This document shows, one piece after another, positions 34,100 to 48,017 of a DNA stretch of 64,000 nt. The notes under the pieces are model-generated. The model ran no database searches and was not told the DNA's origin. It saw nothing but the letters and a program-made list of their open reading frames with translations. Where the stretch lies: contig JAQFVV010006293.1 of NCBI GenBank assembly GCA_028023455.1, positions 4,172,059 to 4,236,058 of the forward strand, read 5' to 3'. The position numbers and the translations under genes are program-made. This stretch comes from Epiperipatus broadwayi (lineage: Eukaryota; Onychophora; Udeonychophora; Euonychophora; Peripatidae). Within the stretch, counting starts at the first letter, position 1. Each line of letters opens with the position of its first letter.

Positions 34100-37000
34100 G
34101 TGTGCACATAAGATATTGAAGTCATTCTAGAAATAATAAAATGCAGAATAAGAAAAATTATGGTAATTGCAAGTTAATCTGGATATCCTAATTTGCATAG
34201 GGACAATAATGAAATGTTTATGCAAATTAGCAGAGTTATTATAAATGTCACCAGAGCTTTACTATCAAACGAATCAGAAGCAGTTAGAACCAGTTAAACT
34301 GAGTCAGAGATAATCATGTGAGCAGTAAGGTACTTTCAAAACCTGATATTAGTAAGCAGTGTAAAATTTCTGAAAAAAAAAAAAAACATTATAATGAACA
34401 GCAAACAAAGAAAGTTATCAAGCTGAAATGAAGGACATTTAATAAAATGCAGTATCAGCTTTCAACTCTTTAGAAAACAGTCCATGAAGGATTAAAACGG
34501 TTTTAGTTTGTGTAATTCAATTAGAAAGTCACTAATTGAATATACTAACCAATTACAAATTATGTACATTATAATAGAAACCACCCTATTCATTTTTATT
34601 GAGTTCAAACCCTGTTACTCAACTAGAAGATTATACAGAGTAAAATAACCAATGCAATGACTTTTAATGACCTATATTAACTATATTAGACCCCACATTA
34701 TGAGCTATAAGAATCACTTTAATATAGCCCTTACTCATGTATAGCCTCATGTGAGTCTGTTAATGAAAAATTATCCTAGATCACAAATCTATTTTGTTAA
34801 AAGAGTATTAAACTGATAGCCATCAGTTATATTTCTTACTCACCCTATTTTGATTTCAATCATCACCAGAGTTGGCCAAAATTGACCTGGGTAAAGCATT
34901 TTATAAAGCTCCTAGACATGTAGACTTTAAGCATTACTTTCACAGAAAGATGCCTTACAAGACCTCTTAGAGAGATGCACCTAGCATTCCATTACAGATT
35001 ATTCTATATACTAGTTTTTAATTCTAACTCTCAAGGAGAATAATATATATTACAATAAATACACTCACAATTAAGATTTCTTATTCATATTAACTATGGA
35101 TTAAGATGAGCAAAGACATTGAACACAAATTATTGACTAAACACACAAAAATACATTTTATTAATCTTAATAATAAATTAGAAACAGAGCAAAAAATAAT
35201 AACATACAAAAAATCTAATAAAGCATATAAGAAACCCCCTTCCCTTCTATTAGTTTCTTACTTAAACACTAATACATCAGATTATGGACACATATAAATA
35301 ACCAACAAACAACAAAAAATATAATACCCATAATGATCGATGATATTAAATAAATGAAAAATATAAAGCAAGATTGATTATATTTTAAATTATACTTTTT
35401 AAAATACTAATAACAAATAAAAAGGAAAATTTATTTATTTTTTTAAATGACTTCATAGTCATTTATTACTTAGTTCATAAAGAAGGAAAAAGAAAATTAT
35501 ATATCTAGATCTAATTCTATATGCACACACACACACATCCTGATACGTATAGCTTAATTTTGACAAGACATGAATTATTTAAGCTGACATATTTCTAAAA
35601 ATCAAAAGAAAAGACAGAACACACAAGTAAGAAAAATAGATTCGAATGTTTAAAATATATTGAAATGTTTCTTCCATCTTACTTCTACCAAAATGGTGTG
35701 TGTACATGCATACATTTTTTTGTTCCCTTTAAATACTTAAAAGAATCATCCATAATTTACATCCATACCAGTCATGTCATAATGCTGAACTTCTTCTTAA
35801 AGTGTTTTTTGGCATGCTCTAACTTACAGTATCTTGTTTAATTGCGCAGATAATGGACAGAAGACAGAAACAAATTTGATTTCTGCTACTTTTTCACATC
35901 TAATTTCTTTCCTTCTTTCTATGTAGGTTTTAGCACAATGAAATATAGATCACATGGTGATTATGTAAGGATTAAATCAGGTATATTTGGTGAACTTTTA
36001 TTTCATTTTATTTAACTCTTCCAAAGTATTAGTTTTTTCTTTCCTTTACAGGGTCACAATGTAAGTCCACATGACCAAGTGCTAGCTTATATTTTATAAT
36101 AATTTGTAATTATCAGATTCAAATTCATATTCAGAGTCTTTCAGAAATGGCTTCAAACAATTTTCCAATAATTTATTATTTTTTCTGCTATCTGTTATCT
36201 TCTCTTCTACTGATAAAATTGTAGCGCTCACTGACTTTTAAAAAAATTTCCATGCCTTTTATAGCATACACACCTAAGAAAAAATCCTAGAAGCTATCTT
36301 ATTTTTAATCTAAATTAATTTTTCCTCCTCCTAACTAACTCATAGATGAATCTTTTAATTACTTGCAAATGAAAATATCTCTGTATATTTAAAAATTATT
36401 TGCCCTGAGTTAAAATTAAAGATTGTTTAATCTTTTATAAAATTAATGAAATATTCTCTGTATTAACATTACTTAGCTATAAATGTAATAAAAATATATT
36501 TAATTAGTTTTTTTTTCTTTTAACTTAGATAACAAAAAAAAAAAACACATTAAAATACATCAAAGAAATTTGTTAACAAAAAATTAACATCTGAAAATAT
36601 ATACATAAATAAAGTAGAAATAATTACAATATGTCTATATTGTATTATATATATATATGAAATATAAGTATGTGTGTATATATACTGTCCACAAACATAT
36701 TCTTTCATTTTTAAATTACATTTGCCCTTTGAAATCTTATTCAACTAACCATTGAATTAACATCTACAGTGCTAGCTGATCAAAGCTTGTGATGGCGTTC
36801 AACCATCATTATCACCATCACAGTATATATATATTCCGAGTAATAAATCTGTTATTGTTATTAAAATCTTTCATGTTTACTTTTTAAAAACAACTGATAA
36901 ATATATGACTGCCTAAGTTAAAATGTATCCCCATACACATTAATTGGTGGAGTCTCCAGAACCTGTATTTGTGTTTAGTAGTTAGTAACATGGATGTATA

Positions 37001-40000
37001 ACATGGCAATGCAGAGTAATGTGAAAATGCCTTTTGATATAAACAATCCAGGGCATTGACAAATTACATAACAATTAATAATGTTAATGATAATAAGTTG
37101 AATATAGCCACCCTACTATGACTGTTGGAAAAGAATATGTTGCAATTCTGTGACCCAAAACATCCAAATATATTTTATACAAGGAAGTTGCTACAAAATA
37201 AAATGCATATTTTAAACTGATAATGTTAAAATACATAGTACAACTTCACTTTCATAACAAAATTTCATCACCAAGTGAAAACATATGGGAATATGATTTT
37301 GGCACTATGATAATTATTAAAGGAAAGTAAATTTAGAAATCATTTAGAAGAAAAATCCTACTTTTTTTAACCAAGCAACCAATAATTCATTTTTTTTCAG
37401 AGAACTAATAGGATTTTTTAAAAATTAAATTCAAAAACTGATTTATTTATATTTATATTCTTTTTCTTAAGGCATTTCCATGATTTAGTTAATATGATAA
37501 GCTTGAAAATCCAAATTAATAACAATTGCAACTATTTCTATGGAATAAACATCACATTCCCTTTATTTTACTCATAGTACCTTTATAATCTGAATTTTGA
37601 GCTTTTGTGCATTTTAATTTCTAACATTAATATAATTTATAAAATACTATTGTTATGAAAGTGCATGTGCACTAGTTTTTTAATATAAAAATGAATTTGT
37701 AATAGTAAAGCGCAAAAAGAAAAAAAACAACAACTAAACAGCCATCTGTATTCACAGTGTCAATATCTCTGTTTTCAATAAGTTGGATCATAAGATATTG
37801 TTTATTATATGTAAATTAAGATATCTAAAAATAAACAAACAAGATATTTTATTTGTGTTTACCCAATAAATAAATAAATAAATAAATAAATAAAAGGTAA
37901 ATCATTTCTTTCTCTGTTCTTTCAGAATCTAATATTGATTTAAAATGGATATAGGTAATAATTCACAAATTAATTTTCATCAATTTATTAGTTTTTCATT
38001 GATATATCTAGAAATTGTATTAATAAATATACTAAGATTGTTTAATAAATCCAACAACAAGCCATCTTTTTCCCTCACTGAGCTGCTGTTCCAAAAAAAA
38101 GGCTTAAAGCTATCAATCAGTCAAATGAATTTCAACAAACACTGACAATTTTTAAACTACAAACACTTCTCCATATTGATCAGATCTCGAAGAGTTCTCA
38201 TCGAATAAAATACTTAAAAATAATTGATAGACTTATTTTTATTATCTACCATGCTTGTCTCACATTATCACCATTAATCAACACTTCCTCACACAAGACA
38301 ACTGACAATAGTTGCTTTTTGTGAGACAATAAATTTTTAGCCGAGTATGAGGATTTCTAAATAAGACGACTCAATCATTCAGTCATTTGATGAATGAAAA
38401 GTTTCTTTCAAATAACTGATTGTCGAGTGTTTTGCTTTATAAAATAGAAAAACTAACATATTGATATCTTTTATGTAATTGAAATACTTGTATATACAAA
38501 AAGATTGCAGATAAAATCCATTGGTGTTAGAATTGCTGTGAAGTAAAATAGAGAAGCAAATAATAGTTACACAATCATACGATCTCATTATCACAATAAA
38601 ATTACAATTACCATGATGTGGCTAAAGACACTAAAATCTTTAGGTAATGAAAAAAAAATGTAATGAAGAGGGAGAAGATTGTTTATATCAGAAACAGTTT
38701 ATAGTTTTTGAATTATCATTAAGCCACAAAGCATTAAGCATTTTATTTGTATTAAAAAGAAGATCAATCTTTGAAAAACAAAATATTTTTAGATGGTGAT
38801 ATTTTTGCCCAGTACTAATTATTAATTATTCAAAATTAACCTTCATATCTGAAGATCATTTCTAATCTCAGCGAAATGTTAATGATTTTGTCAGTATAAG
38901 AATTAATATCTTAATCATACATATTTATTAAAAAAGATAGAAATGATAAATTATTTTTTAAATTACTTTTTAAATTAGTAAACAAAAAAATTAATTAACA
39001 ACGTCATAGTTGTTTTAATTGGAAAATGAAATTAGAGGGAGGGGATTATGAACCAATTATTAAGATCTTCTTGAGCTCATTCGTTTCAAAGGTCTATATT
39101 ATTACATTCATTAAATGATGAAAATCGAAACTTATCTATCTATATCTAGATAGAAATGATGAATAAATTATGTAATAAACATATTAACACATATAAATAC
39201 TTTTATAAAGATTTATTTTGTAAACGATACAAATGTAAACTATAATAATAGTTTTTTAAAATTATTAAACTACAAAAAACATTTAAGTTTTATTAAAAAC
39301 AAAATAAAATATATATTTTCAATGTGACAGAAATATATAAATAAAAGAAAGCATACATATAGTTTAGAATTTTAATTTTACATGACATATTAAACTGATA
39401 GACTAATGCTTGGGTTGTTAATTAAAATTCTTTTAATACAATGTAGAACAATAAGTTATGGGACTAAAATTACATATATTTTATTCACAGTTATACTCCT
39501 ACACATAACAAACACATACATATAAAAATCTTTAACCTAATTAGTAAAAAGATTTTTATGTGAAGATCTGCTATAGTGATCATCATCAAATGGTATCCAA
39601 TATTTTGATTTACAATAGATTATTTGCTATTATGATCTTAAAAAAAAACGAAATCTTTTTTAAATACAACCATCATTTTTTTTATTGGGGCCATTTTGTG
39701 AGATTGCTAAAGTTATAGAATAGTGATTTCATTAAAGTTATGTCATCCAAAAATAAAATGATAATATTGATAACCAAATGTACAGTACAGAGTTTATTCA
39801 TTATATTGTACCCATTGGTATGACTTGATTATAGAATTAAAATATTATTAATGGACTTTATCTAATTTTTGCCCAGTGTCCTTGTAAGAGAAACAGTACT
39901 TTTATTTATGACATATGCAAAGTAAAGAAGTTTTCATTTATTAATGATGGTGGAAGCAAAAAAAAACCCGCCAGTTTCGTTTAGTACAATAAATGACCAA

Positions 40001-40275
40001 AACTTATTTTGATTACATACAACAATAAAGTGTATTATTATAAAAAGGAATAAACCTCTGGTCATGTGATTTTTTGAATTTACATGCTCTCATCTGAAAT
40101 CAACAGTTTAAAAGACATAGGTGGATTATATAGGCTTAGAGATTATCATTATATAAAGTAACTATTGCTCACCAGGCTGAAGTCAGGGCTTTAACCTATA
40201 GTCTGTCTGATGACAATTGAATTGCACAAAGTTATTCATTCTATTGTTTGCCTGAATGTTTGTGATGATGGTATT
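34100..40275. other. Long AT-rich stretch, no firm gene
   Basis: No host gene supported. A phrase near 34870-34950 reads AKIDLGKAFYKAPRHVDFKH on the plus strand, which may be a scrap of reverse transcriptase, but no second motif supports it. Short microsatellites: (AC)n near 35524, (ATAA)n near 37866-37893. ORFs at 35106-35297, 37945-38145 and 38379-38594 have no domain. Confidence 0.35.
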
Positions 40276-40280
40276 TTAGT

Positions 40281-41198
40281 TCATTTATATATTGGATTAT
40301 TTCAATCTAATAAATGTCTTTAGAAAAATTTAACTTTATTTAAATTTTTCAATTACATTCAACTGGTAGTAATAGTTCACATATTAATTAATGCATAACA
40401 TTTCAAGAGATATTATTCTCTCTGCTTCAGGTAATGCTGGCCTAACTAGAGACAGGACTAGCATGGGAATAGAACTTGGACTCTTAGATTCTTGAATATT
40501 TAATTCTGACATCTATAAAGCCTAAACTTGAAATATTAAAAAGTGAAAGCAGCATCTATGAAATACCATGTGATTGTGGAATTATGTATATTATTGAGAT
40601 CAGTTGCCCCATTAAAAAGTGATTGTAAGAGCACAAACTGATGATTAGAAAAGAGAAAACAGATGCATCTAAGGTAGCAGAACATGTATGTACCAATGAA
40701 CATATGTTCAATTAGGGAAATACAAAATAATGGATAGAAAGATGAAGATACAAAGAAGAAAATTTAAAGAAGCTGCTCACATGATGATAGCAAATAACTC
40801 CATAAGTCAACTTAGTGTGACTATAAATAATGTATGGAAATCAGTAAATGATTTTTCTCTTATGAAAAGGTGAAAAAATTAGGCAGAATTTTATAAATAA
40901 ATATATGAAATTTCTTCTGATTGTTGCCTTTTGGTTAGAATGGCTCGATTGATTAAAGCATTATCTTAAAAAATGAATATGCAAGAATCTAAGAATCCAG
41001 GTTTAATTTCTAGAGTAATACTGTCATTAGTCAGACCAAAAAAGAATGATACTTATCAAAACATTCTGTATATATTAACCTGTGGGCTATTACTAATAAT
41101 AGAATGTAATTAAAAAATTTAAATAAAGTTAAATTTTTCTAATGACACTTAATACTTAATATAAGATAACAGAAATAGTCCAATATATAAATACAATT
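40281..41198. mobile_element. Fold-back pair of SINE copies with intervening 420 bp
   Basis: A minus-oriented arm (40281-40505) and a plus-oriented copy (40931-41198) share the tail 'ccaatatataaataca' (inverted on the left as 'catttatatattgg') and the body 'aatttaactttatttaaat'. The plus copy carries a tRNA-like head: TGGCTCGATTGATTAAAGC (40941-40959, A-box-like) and GGTTTAATTTC (41000-41010, B-box-like). The left copy keeps the body and part of the B-box side, 'cttagattcttg', also seen inverted in the right head. The 420 bp between arms hold no ORF. Confidence 0.6.
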
Positions 41199-41215
41199 AT
41201 TTATTCTATAGCAGT

Positions 41216-43225
41216 AGAGTGATAGAATAAATAGGTTTGTACAATTCACTTTTCAAATTATATATCAAGAAAACAATAAGTCAATGTCCTAATTTCAGCA
41301 TGGAGAGCAAAGGTTGGTTTATATAATGATAGGCTCTAAGCATAAGTGGTCAACCTTTGCTTTTTAAACTAATGCTTACAGGTGAGTGTAAATTTATAAA
41401 AAGGGCATCATCAGATATTTATTTCCTTGGTGGTATATAAATAGATTATTTATTATAGTAAAGTATATTGTTATTATATTTTAAAATGTATATATTTGTT
41501 AAAATATATGCATTCAATCAATTTTATGAAATAAATTTTTAGAAACATTATTCTGTCTTTAATAAAATATAATTATCATCATTGTAAAATATGGTCACTG
41601 TAATTGTAAATTATTTTGAGGAAAAATGATTTCATGCATTATACAACTAATAATCAACTTTACACAATCAAAAATTACTAAACAAGTTTAAAATATTTAT
41701 TCTCTGAATTTAAATCAATAATCTTGTAATTTGTTTCTGACTTGCTTTTATTATAAATATAAAAAATATACTACCATGAAAAACATTCATTAATAAAATT
41801 ACAACAGACAATGTACATTAAATTTTTAAATTCATTTTTATTTAAATTTGATTGCATTAACTAAAAAGCAAATAAATTTATGATCTGCTATGTTTTTAAA
41901 AAAAGTTAAGAGTGCCCCCCAAAAACAAAGTTTTATTGGTTAGATGTATAAAATTAAACAAATTTGATAATAGAACATAACGTGAACCAAAATAAATTTT
42001 AAAATGCACTTTGTGTTAAATACATTGTGATTACTTCATTTTTTAAAATATGCTTTATTTTAATTTTAGCTACTGAAATATTTTTATACATCATATTTAC
42101 ACACAGACTAATGCTTTTTAAAATAATAATAATCTTAGTAAAATATTTATTTAGTAATTAATTTTTTTTAATTTGTTTTTTTTAAAATAGGATTTTATAT
42201 ATTTTGAATTTAAAGTAATAAATTAATTTTTTCCCCATAGGAACTCTTTATAATTGCTTAGTTTTATGCATGATTTGATTTACAAGGCATTTGGGGGAAT
42301 TATTAAATTTAAGGTCTAGGATAAACATTTACATATTTATAAATGTTATGGAAGCAAAATATTTTAGACAAAAAAGCTAAAATAGCAAAAAATCTCTTCA
42401 AAAATTTCTAGAAAGCACAATGATGTTAACATTATTTACTAGTTTTTGACAATTAGTGATTGATAATAGTTTGGGTATTTTAAATCCTAATTTTACTTTT
42501 TAACTAAAAATAATTAGATATTTATTTTATGATTAATATCTATTTGTCTATTGGGCAACTACTTAAATAGAAATTTAAATTTAAAAAGTTTAAAGTTGTT
42601 TCTGGACAAGACTCAAGGCAGTTTATGAAAATAGCAAACAATTATTATAAGTTTAATAGGATACATAATTTAAAAAAGAAAAAAAAGTATTAAACTATAA
42701 TATAACTTTTTAAACAAAAAGCTATATGAATAAATAACTATTTTTTCTAAATAAAAATATATGGCATGAAAAATGAATTGCTATGCAAATTACTAACAAT
42801 TTTGATCAAGAGAATCCTAGTTTGATTAAATAAAAGAACTTTTTTCACTCATGAAGAAATATAGCAAAGTATCTTCCACAAGACTTAATTTATTATAATG
42901 AATTATGGAATGATAATGTAATGATACTTTTTTTGCCAATGATATTTGCCTATAAATTCAATACATTAATTGTAGGGAAGTTTCTAGCCATATATATATA
43001 GAGGATAATTCTGTTTCAGTCTTTTGTCTGGTTTTGAAAAACTATTTTAATCAGGCCTTGATAATATCTCAGAAAAGTTAACATATCAATTTAAAGTAAT
43101 TGTAACTGGAATATTTTAATCTATCTTCCAATTTAAATAATTTTTTTTTCTAAAAATATTAATTTTGTTATATTAGAACCTGAATTATTGTCTTTTGTAA
43201 AAAAAAATAATTAAATTAGTCACCA
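41216..43225. other. AT-rich stretch without recognised gene
   Basis: Nothing recognised. Confidence 0.4.
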
Positions 43226-43230
43226 GATCA

Positions 43231-43334
43231 ATAATAATAATAATAATAATAACAACAACAATAACAATAATAATAAGAACAACAATAACAACAACAACAA
43301 CAACAACAATAATAATAATAATAATAATAATAAT
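43231..43334. repeat. (AAT/AAC)n microsatellite
   Basis: Trinucleotide array mixing AAT and AAC units. The antisense poly-Ile/Val ORF over it is an artefact. Confidence 0.95.
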
Positions 43335-43529
43335 ATGATGGCCATTCCATCTCCTGAGGTTTCGACCCCCCCCATCACACACACAAAAGGAAAGAAAGAC
43401 AGAGAGAGAAAACAATTACTCTAGAAATGAATTTTGTAATGACTATACAAATCAATCTGTGAATCACAAATATATTGATATATAGAATATACTGATCCAC
43501 TTTTCTGTTTACATGATATTTTCTATTGT

Positions 43530-46420
43530 TTTTCAAACACTATGTGCAATTGTAGCTCTTCAATATATTCTCTTCTCTACATGGAAACAATTGACATTGC
43601 ACTTCTTTAGAATATCTTTGAGATAATTCTTATAATGTAGATTAATCTACCACTCCTACAAAACAATATTCAAGTTCACTATAAATTCCTTTCGGAAAGT
43701 TTCACATTGTTAATGTCCAATCCAATAAAGGTGTGATTTTACAATAATAAACTCCATGGTATCACATCCATTAAGCTGAATAACATATTAATTGATATTA
43801 GAATTTTTCCATTGCATTTTAAAAATTGAATAGTAAATCCTTATATAAAACTTTTCTAATAAATTTATATTGCAACTGATATGGTGTCCCCGTTTCATTT
43901 TCATATGATAAATTGGATAAATAATAGTTTTATATACAGCTAAATTAGTTGCAATAGTTATTTCCCTGTGATGAAATAATTTATCTTTTAACTTGTTAAA
44001 AGCAACAACAGCATATTGGAGACTCAGATGTATCTGAACATTTAAGTTTACTTTTTTATTTATAAAATTATCAAGTATTTAAACTGGTTTACATTTTCAG
44101 GCTGATAACCAACACAACTGATCATTGCCAATAATTTTTTTTATCTTCAGTTTTAAACATCAATTAATAAACTAAAATCTTTGTATGTTATATCCAAAAC
44201 ATTAAGAATATTATAAAAATAATCAACAGACAAAAATATTAATATATTATACATTCAAAATCCCCAGAAGTTATTTTTTCATTTTTAATCGATTCAAATT
44301 AAAAATCTCACCATGAAACCTGTATGTATCTTGATCTCTGTTTGATTAACTCATATATAAATAATTCATAAGACTACTGTCATAAAAATTGAAAACGAAG
44401 TCGGAGAAATCCTTGCTTAACACCAGTTTTCTTTCAAATGCCTCAGATTTTTCATTTAGTAATAATACTTTGTCTCATTCCATCATGCAAAAACTGCATT
44501 ATATGAATAAACTTTAGCAGTCAACCAACTAATTCAAAACAATGTCATAGATTTGTTCTATTAACTGAATCAATGCCTTTACCAAATCAATAAAAGCAAT
44601 ATATAAATTGTTCTTTTGTTCCAGATGTTTTTCTTATATTTGTCTGGCAACAAAAACTGTCCACAGAGCTTCTTGATTCTTTATAACTAGACTAAGTCTC
44701 TGATAATCATTCATTTATAACCGGAAGCATCTTATTCAACAAAATTCTTGAAAATTGCTTTTATATAGTAATTAATAATGATATTCCTTAATAATTACTG
44801 AGATGTTGTCTATTCGTTTTGTTTATAAACATTAGAATAATAAAAATATTTTAAAGATTGGGTAACACAATTTTTTGGGTCTATATATTCCTAACAAATT
44901 TCACTATTATTGAAGCTAACAAGTCATCACCTATTTTAAAACATTTTAAAAAGTATTTCATCAGAATTGAAGGTCTATCAGCTTTTAATATTACAAAGAT
45001 TTGCTTTTATTTCATTAAGCTGAATATCATTCAAATTTGAATGTGTAAATAAAATGGATGTATTATTAAAAGTCACCATCCCAATTCTTGTATTCAAAAG
45101 ATGATGAAATCATTCTCATGTTTAAATATCAGAATCTATATAAGAGAGTGCTATTGCTGAATTTTACAGGCTTGTGATACTATTTTTCAGATCCATATGT
45201 TGCTTTCAATGCATTAAAAACATTTAGAATGATCATGATTAGACAAAGTCTGTATTTTTTTTGCAGTTTTAATCCACCAATCATTTTTAAGTCTTCTTGT
45301 TAGTCATTGAACTTCTATCTTCAGATCTTGATATTTATTATAAAAGTCTATTATTTTTTCAAGCAAAACATATCAAGTTTTCTTTTGCTTAAATAACTAA
45401 TAATAAAATCATTGTTAGAACACCAATCATAATTATTTTTTTTTAGTAAACTCAATAATAGATTTATTTGTATCCATAACATATTATTTGAGAGAATTCC
45501 ATGATTCACTAATATGACACTCCATAAGTTCTAAATTAGCAATTTTAGTGATTAGCAGCTGTTGAAATTTAATATGTGTAAATAGATTCTTTTAAAGAAG
45601 GAACACTAACTTTCTTAAGGATATGTTTGGAATATCTTTTTTTTAATTCAACTACTATTTAGTCTTGGAGCATGATAATCTATGATCTGTCCATCAATCT
45701 GCATTTGTAATTGCTCATAATAATGTGAACTTTTCTTGTATCACAGTTCCTAATTTATTAATGATTGAGCATTGATTCATTCAAGTTCCTTTAGAGCAGT
45801 GTTTATATAATATATAAATAAGGAAATAATAATTATGCAAAGGCAAAATAGTTTCTGTATAAACAAAGTATTTGCAATAGTTAATCTATGTGTTATACAT
45901 AAATTCAATAATAGGAAATCATTCGAATTTATAGCACTGATACCATTATTTCAATAACTTTTGGTCAAAATCTACTATTTACATTAACACATGCATTAAA
46001 GTATCCAAGAAGAAAAAATGATCTTTAAATAATATTGCTGCAATATTATCCAACAAGAAGTAAAATCCTTTTCTGAATTCTCTTATTTAAGATTGATCAC
46101 AAGCACTACTACTAATAGTACTATTGTGCAAGACTAGTTTTAACACTTAAGCTTTCATTGATACAATGGCAAATTTCAATAATAGAAGATACTAAATTAG
46201 ACTTTACAGTAAATCCAACACTATGCAGTTTCCTTTCATTGATTGTCTTATCTTTTTTAAAATCTTTTATGTATCTATCTATTTGATTAAATTTCTTTTC
46301 TATAGAAGATATAAGGGTAGTTAGCTATATTGATCTTAAATCTAGAGAGCTCTTAACACCTGTGCTTTTTTTCATGTTGGTCTTGGAAATTTTATATCAA
46401 GTGAATAAAGTCCACACCTT
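43530..46420 (-). pseudogene. LINE relic with endonuclease and reverse transcriptase
   Basis: On the minus strand, in order: an endonuclease piece (about 46230-45850) reading VGFTVKSNLVSSIIEICHCI, then FFLLGYFNAC (the GDFN motif region), then DFLLLNLCITHRLTIANTLF. A linker follows. The RT piece (about 44660-44400) reads FVARQIQEKHLEQK, IAFIDLVKA, then FERKTGVKQGF. The C-terminal part (about 44090-43700) reads VNQFKYL, LAVYKTIIYPIY and SHLYWIGH. This is the order of APE-type LINEs of the broad Jockey/CR1/I group. Frames are broken throughout and the catalytic FADD block is not readable. A second copy of the linker and RT is at 4100-5860. Confidence 0.75.
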
Positions 46421-47413
46421 TTATGTATTTATATTTAGAATAAAAAAGATTTAATAATTATATTTAAATGGATTTAATACTTATATTTAATACTACTTGC
46501 TACTACTGTCTCTTAGTTTACCACTATTACTGATATTATTACTAACGTAAAATAATATTCATACAAAGTTTAAATATAAAATTTTAATAATATTTGTTTT
46601 ATTACCAAGCATACTTTCACTGTTTTTACATCATATTCATGGTCAGACTGATGGGAACATTAATTTATTGCTGATTCGAATACTATTACTTTTTTGGTCC
46701 ATTACATATTCATTTTGTGTAATGAACCACACCTTTTTTATTTTGCATTTATGATTATATCTCTCTTGTCATCCAACTACTAATTCCACTCATTAAATGA
46801 GTATTCCAACAATCACAGAAATCTGGACGAATTATGTAAACAGAGCATTTTTAGACTACATTTTATAATCCTATTCAGTTTTTTGGAAGGCAGGAGCAGT
46901 TGCCTAAATATACAATTTTTCTAGCTGAAAACTGAAACCTCACTTTTATTAAAATCCAGTTCTTGCTGTTGTTTTCATATCTATTTCCATGTACCATTTT
47001 TCTCAAAGTAAGTAATTGATAATATATAGTTTAATTTTCCATGAACTACCAACTCTGTATCTTCTCTCATTTCTATCAACACAACCAAATTTACCTGTAG
47101 CAACATCAACTTTCATTTGTTTTCCAATTTTAGCATCAAAATTTCCAATGATAATTTTAAAATGTTGTTTGATATAATCAAAATCATTTTATGCATTTAT
47201 ATAAAAATTCTTGATTTTTCCCCTTAACAATGAGAATTTTTTGGCGCATAAGCCTGAATTATCTTCATTTGATATTATCCACTGGATTGAATAATTAATC
47301 TCATCACTCTGTGTGATATACCATCAATCTCCTAATTTTAATAAAGCTCGTATTTACAAACATTATATATAGAGCTCGCAAAACAAGCACTTAACAAGCT
47401 TTGAGAATATCCT

Positions 47414-47455
47414 CAACCCCAGACCAGTTTCTGCATCTAGCATTATCAGTGAGGT
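47414..47455 (-). ncRNA. Degenerate hammerhead, family 2 copy 1
   Basis: Minus strand: ACCUCA, CUGAUAA, UGC-UAGAU-GCA, GAAAC, UG, GUC, UGGGGU. Inner stem I, stem II and the GAAA and GUC parts are intact, but G8 is A. The outer half of stem I is lost to a deletion of about 35 bp. Predicted inactive. Confidence 0.7.
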
Positions 47456-47751
47456 GCAATCCCAGCACTTTATCTAATGTATAATTATTGAGAAAAAAAA
47501 TCTAAAATTTTCAGACATCCATATGATTAAAAATCCAGCTATCTAACTCAAATAGCCATATGAGACTGAACTGAGTTCAGATACATCATATATTAATAGC
47601 TTTAGCAATATAAAATTGACAAAGCCTTAACAGCAAAAAATAAAATGATAAAAAATCAAGTCAGATGTCACATGATCTAATTTTAATAAAGCTCATATTT
47701 ACAAACATTATATATAGAGCTTGCAAAACAAACTCGTAACAAGCTTTGAGA

Positions 47752-47810
47752 ATATCCTCAACCCCAGACTGGTTTCTGCATTTAGCATTGTCAGTGAGGT
47801 GCCAGGATAT
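47752..47810 (-). ncRNA. Hammerhead ribozyme, family 2 copy 2
   Basis: 59 nt, the same length and layout as family 1. Minus strand: AUAUCCU, GGC, ACCUCA, CUGACAA, UGC-UAAAU-GCA, GAAAC, CA, GUC, UGGGGU, UG, AGGAUAU. All helices pair; stem I is 7+6 bp. The only defect is G8 to A in the core (CUGACAA), again a CpG to CpA type change. Confidence 0.78.
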
Positions 47811-47958
47811 TCATTAGATTAAAAATACTAGGACAAGCACAGTACTTTATCTCATGTATAACTATTGAGAAGAAAATGTGAAATTTCCAGACATCCATAT
47901 GTCTAAAAATCCAGCTATCTAACTCAAATAACTTGTTCTAGTATTTTTAATCTAATGA

Positions 47959-48017
47959 ATATCCTGGAACCTCACTGATCATGCTCAATGTAGAAAATGG
48001 TCTGGTGTTGAGGATAT
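47959..48017 (+). ncRNA. Degenerate hammerhead, family 2 inverted copy 3
   Basis: 59 nt on the plus strand: AUAUCCU, GGA, ACCUCA, CUGAUCA, UGC-UCAAU-GUA, GAAAA, UG, GUC, UGGUGU, UG, AGGAUAU. The outer stem is perfect. G8 is C, the stem III pair is lost and stem I has one mismatch, so it is predicted inactive. Confidence 0.72.

Noticed and set aside
34870-34950. RT-like phrase AKIDLGKAFYKAPRHVDFKH
   Set aside because: Only one motif, no supporting RT blocks before or after; not strong enough for a separate call.
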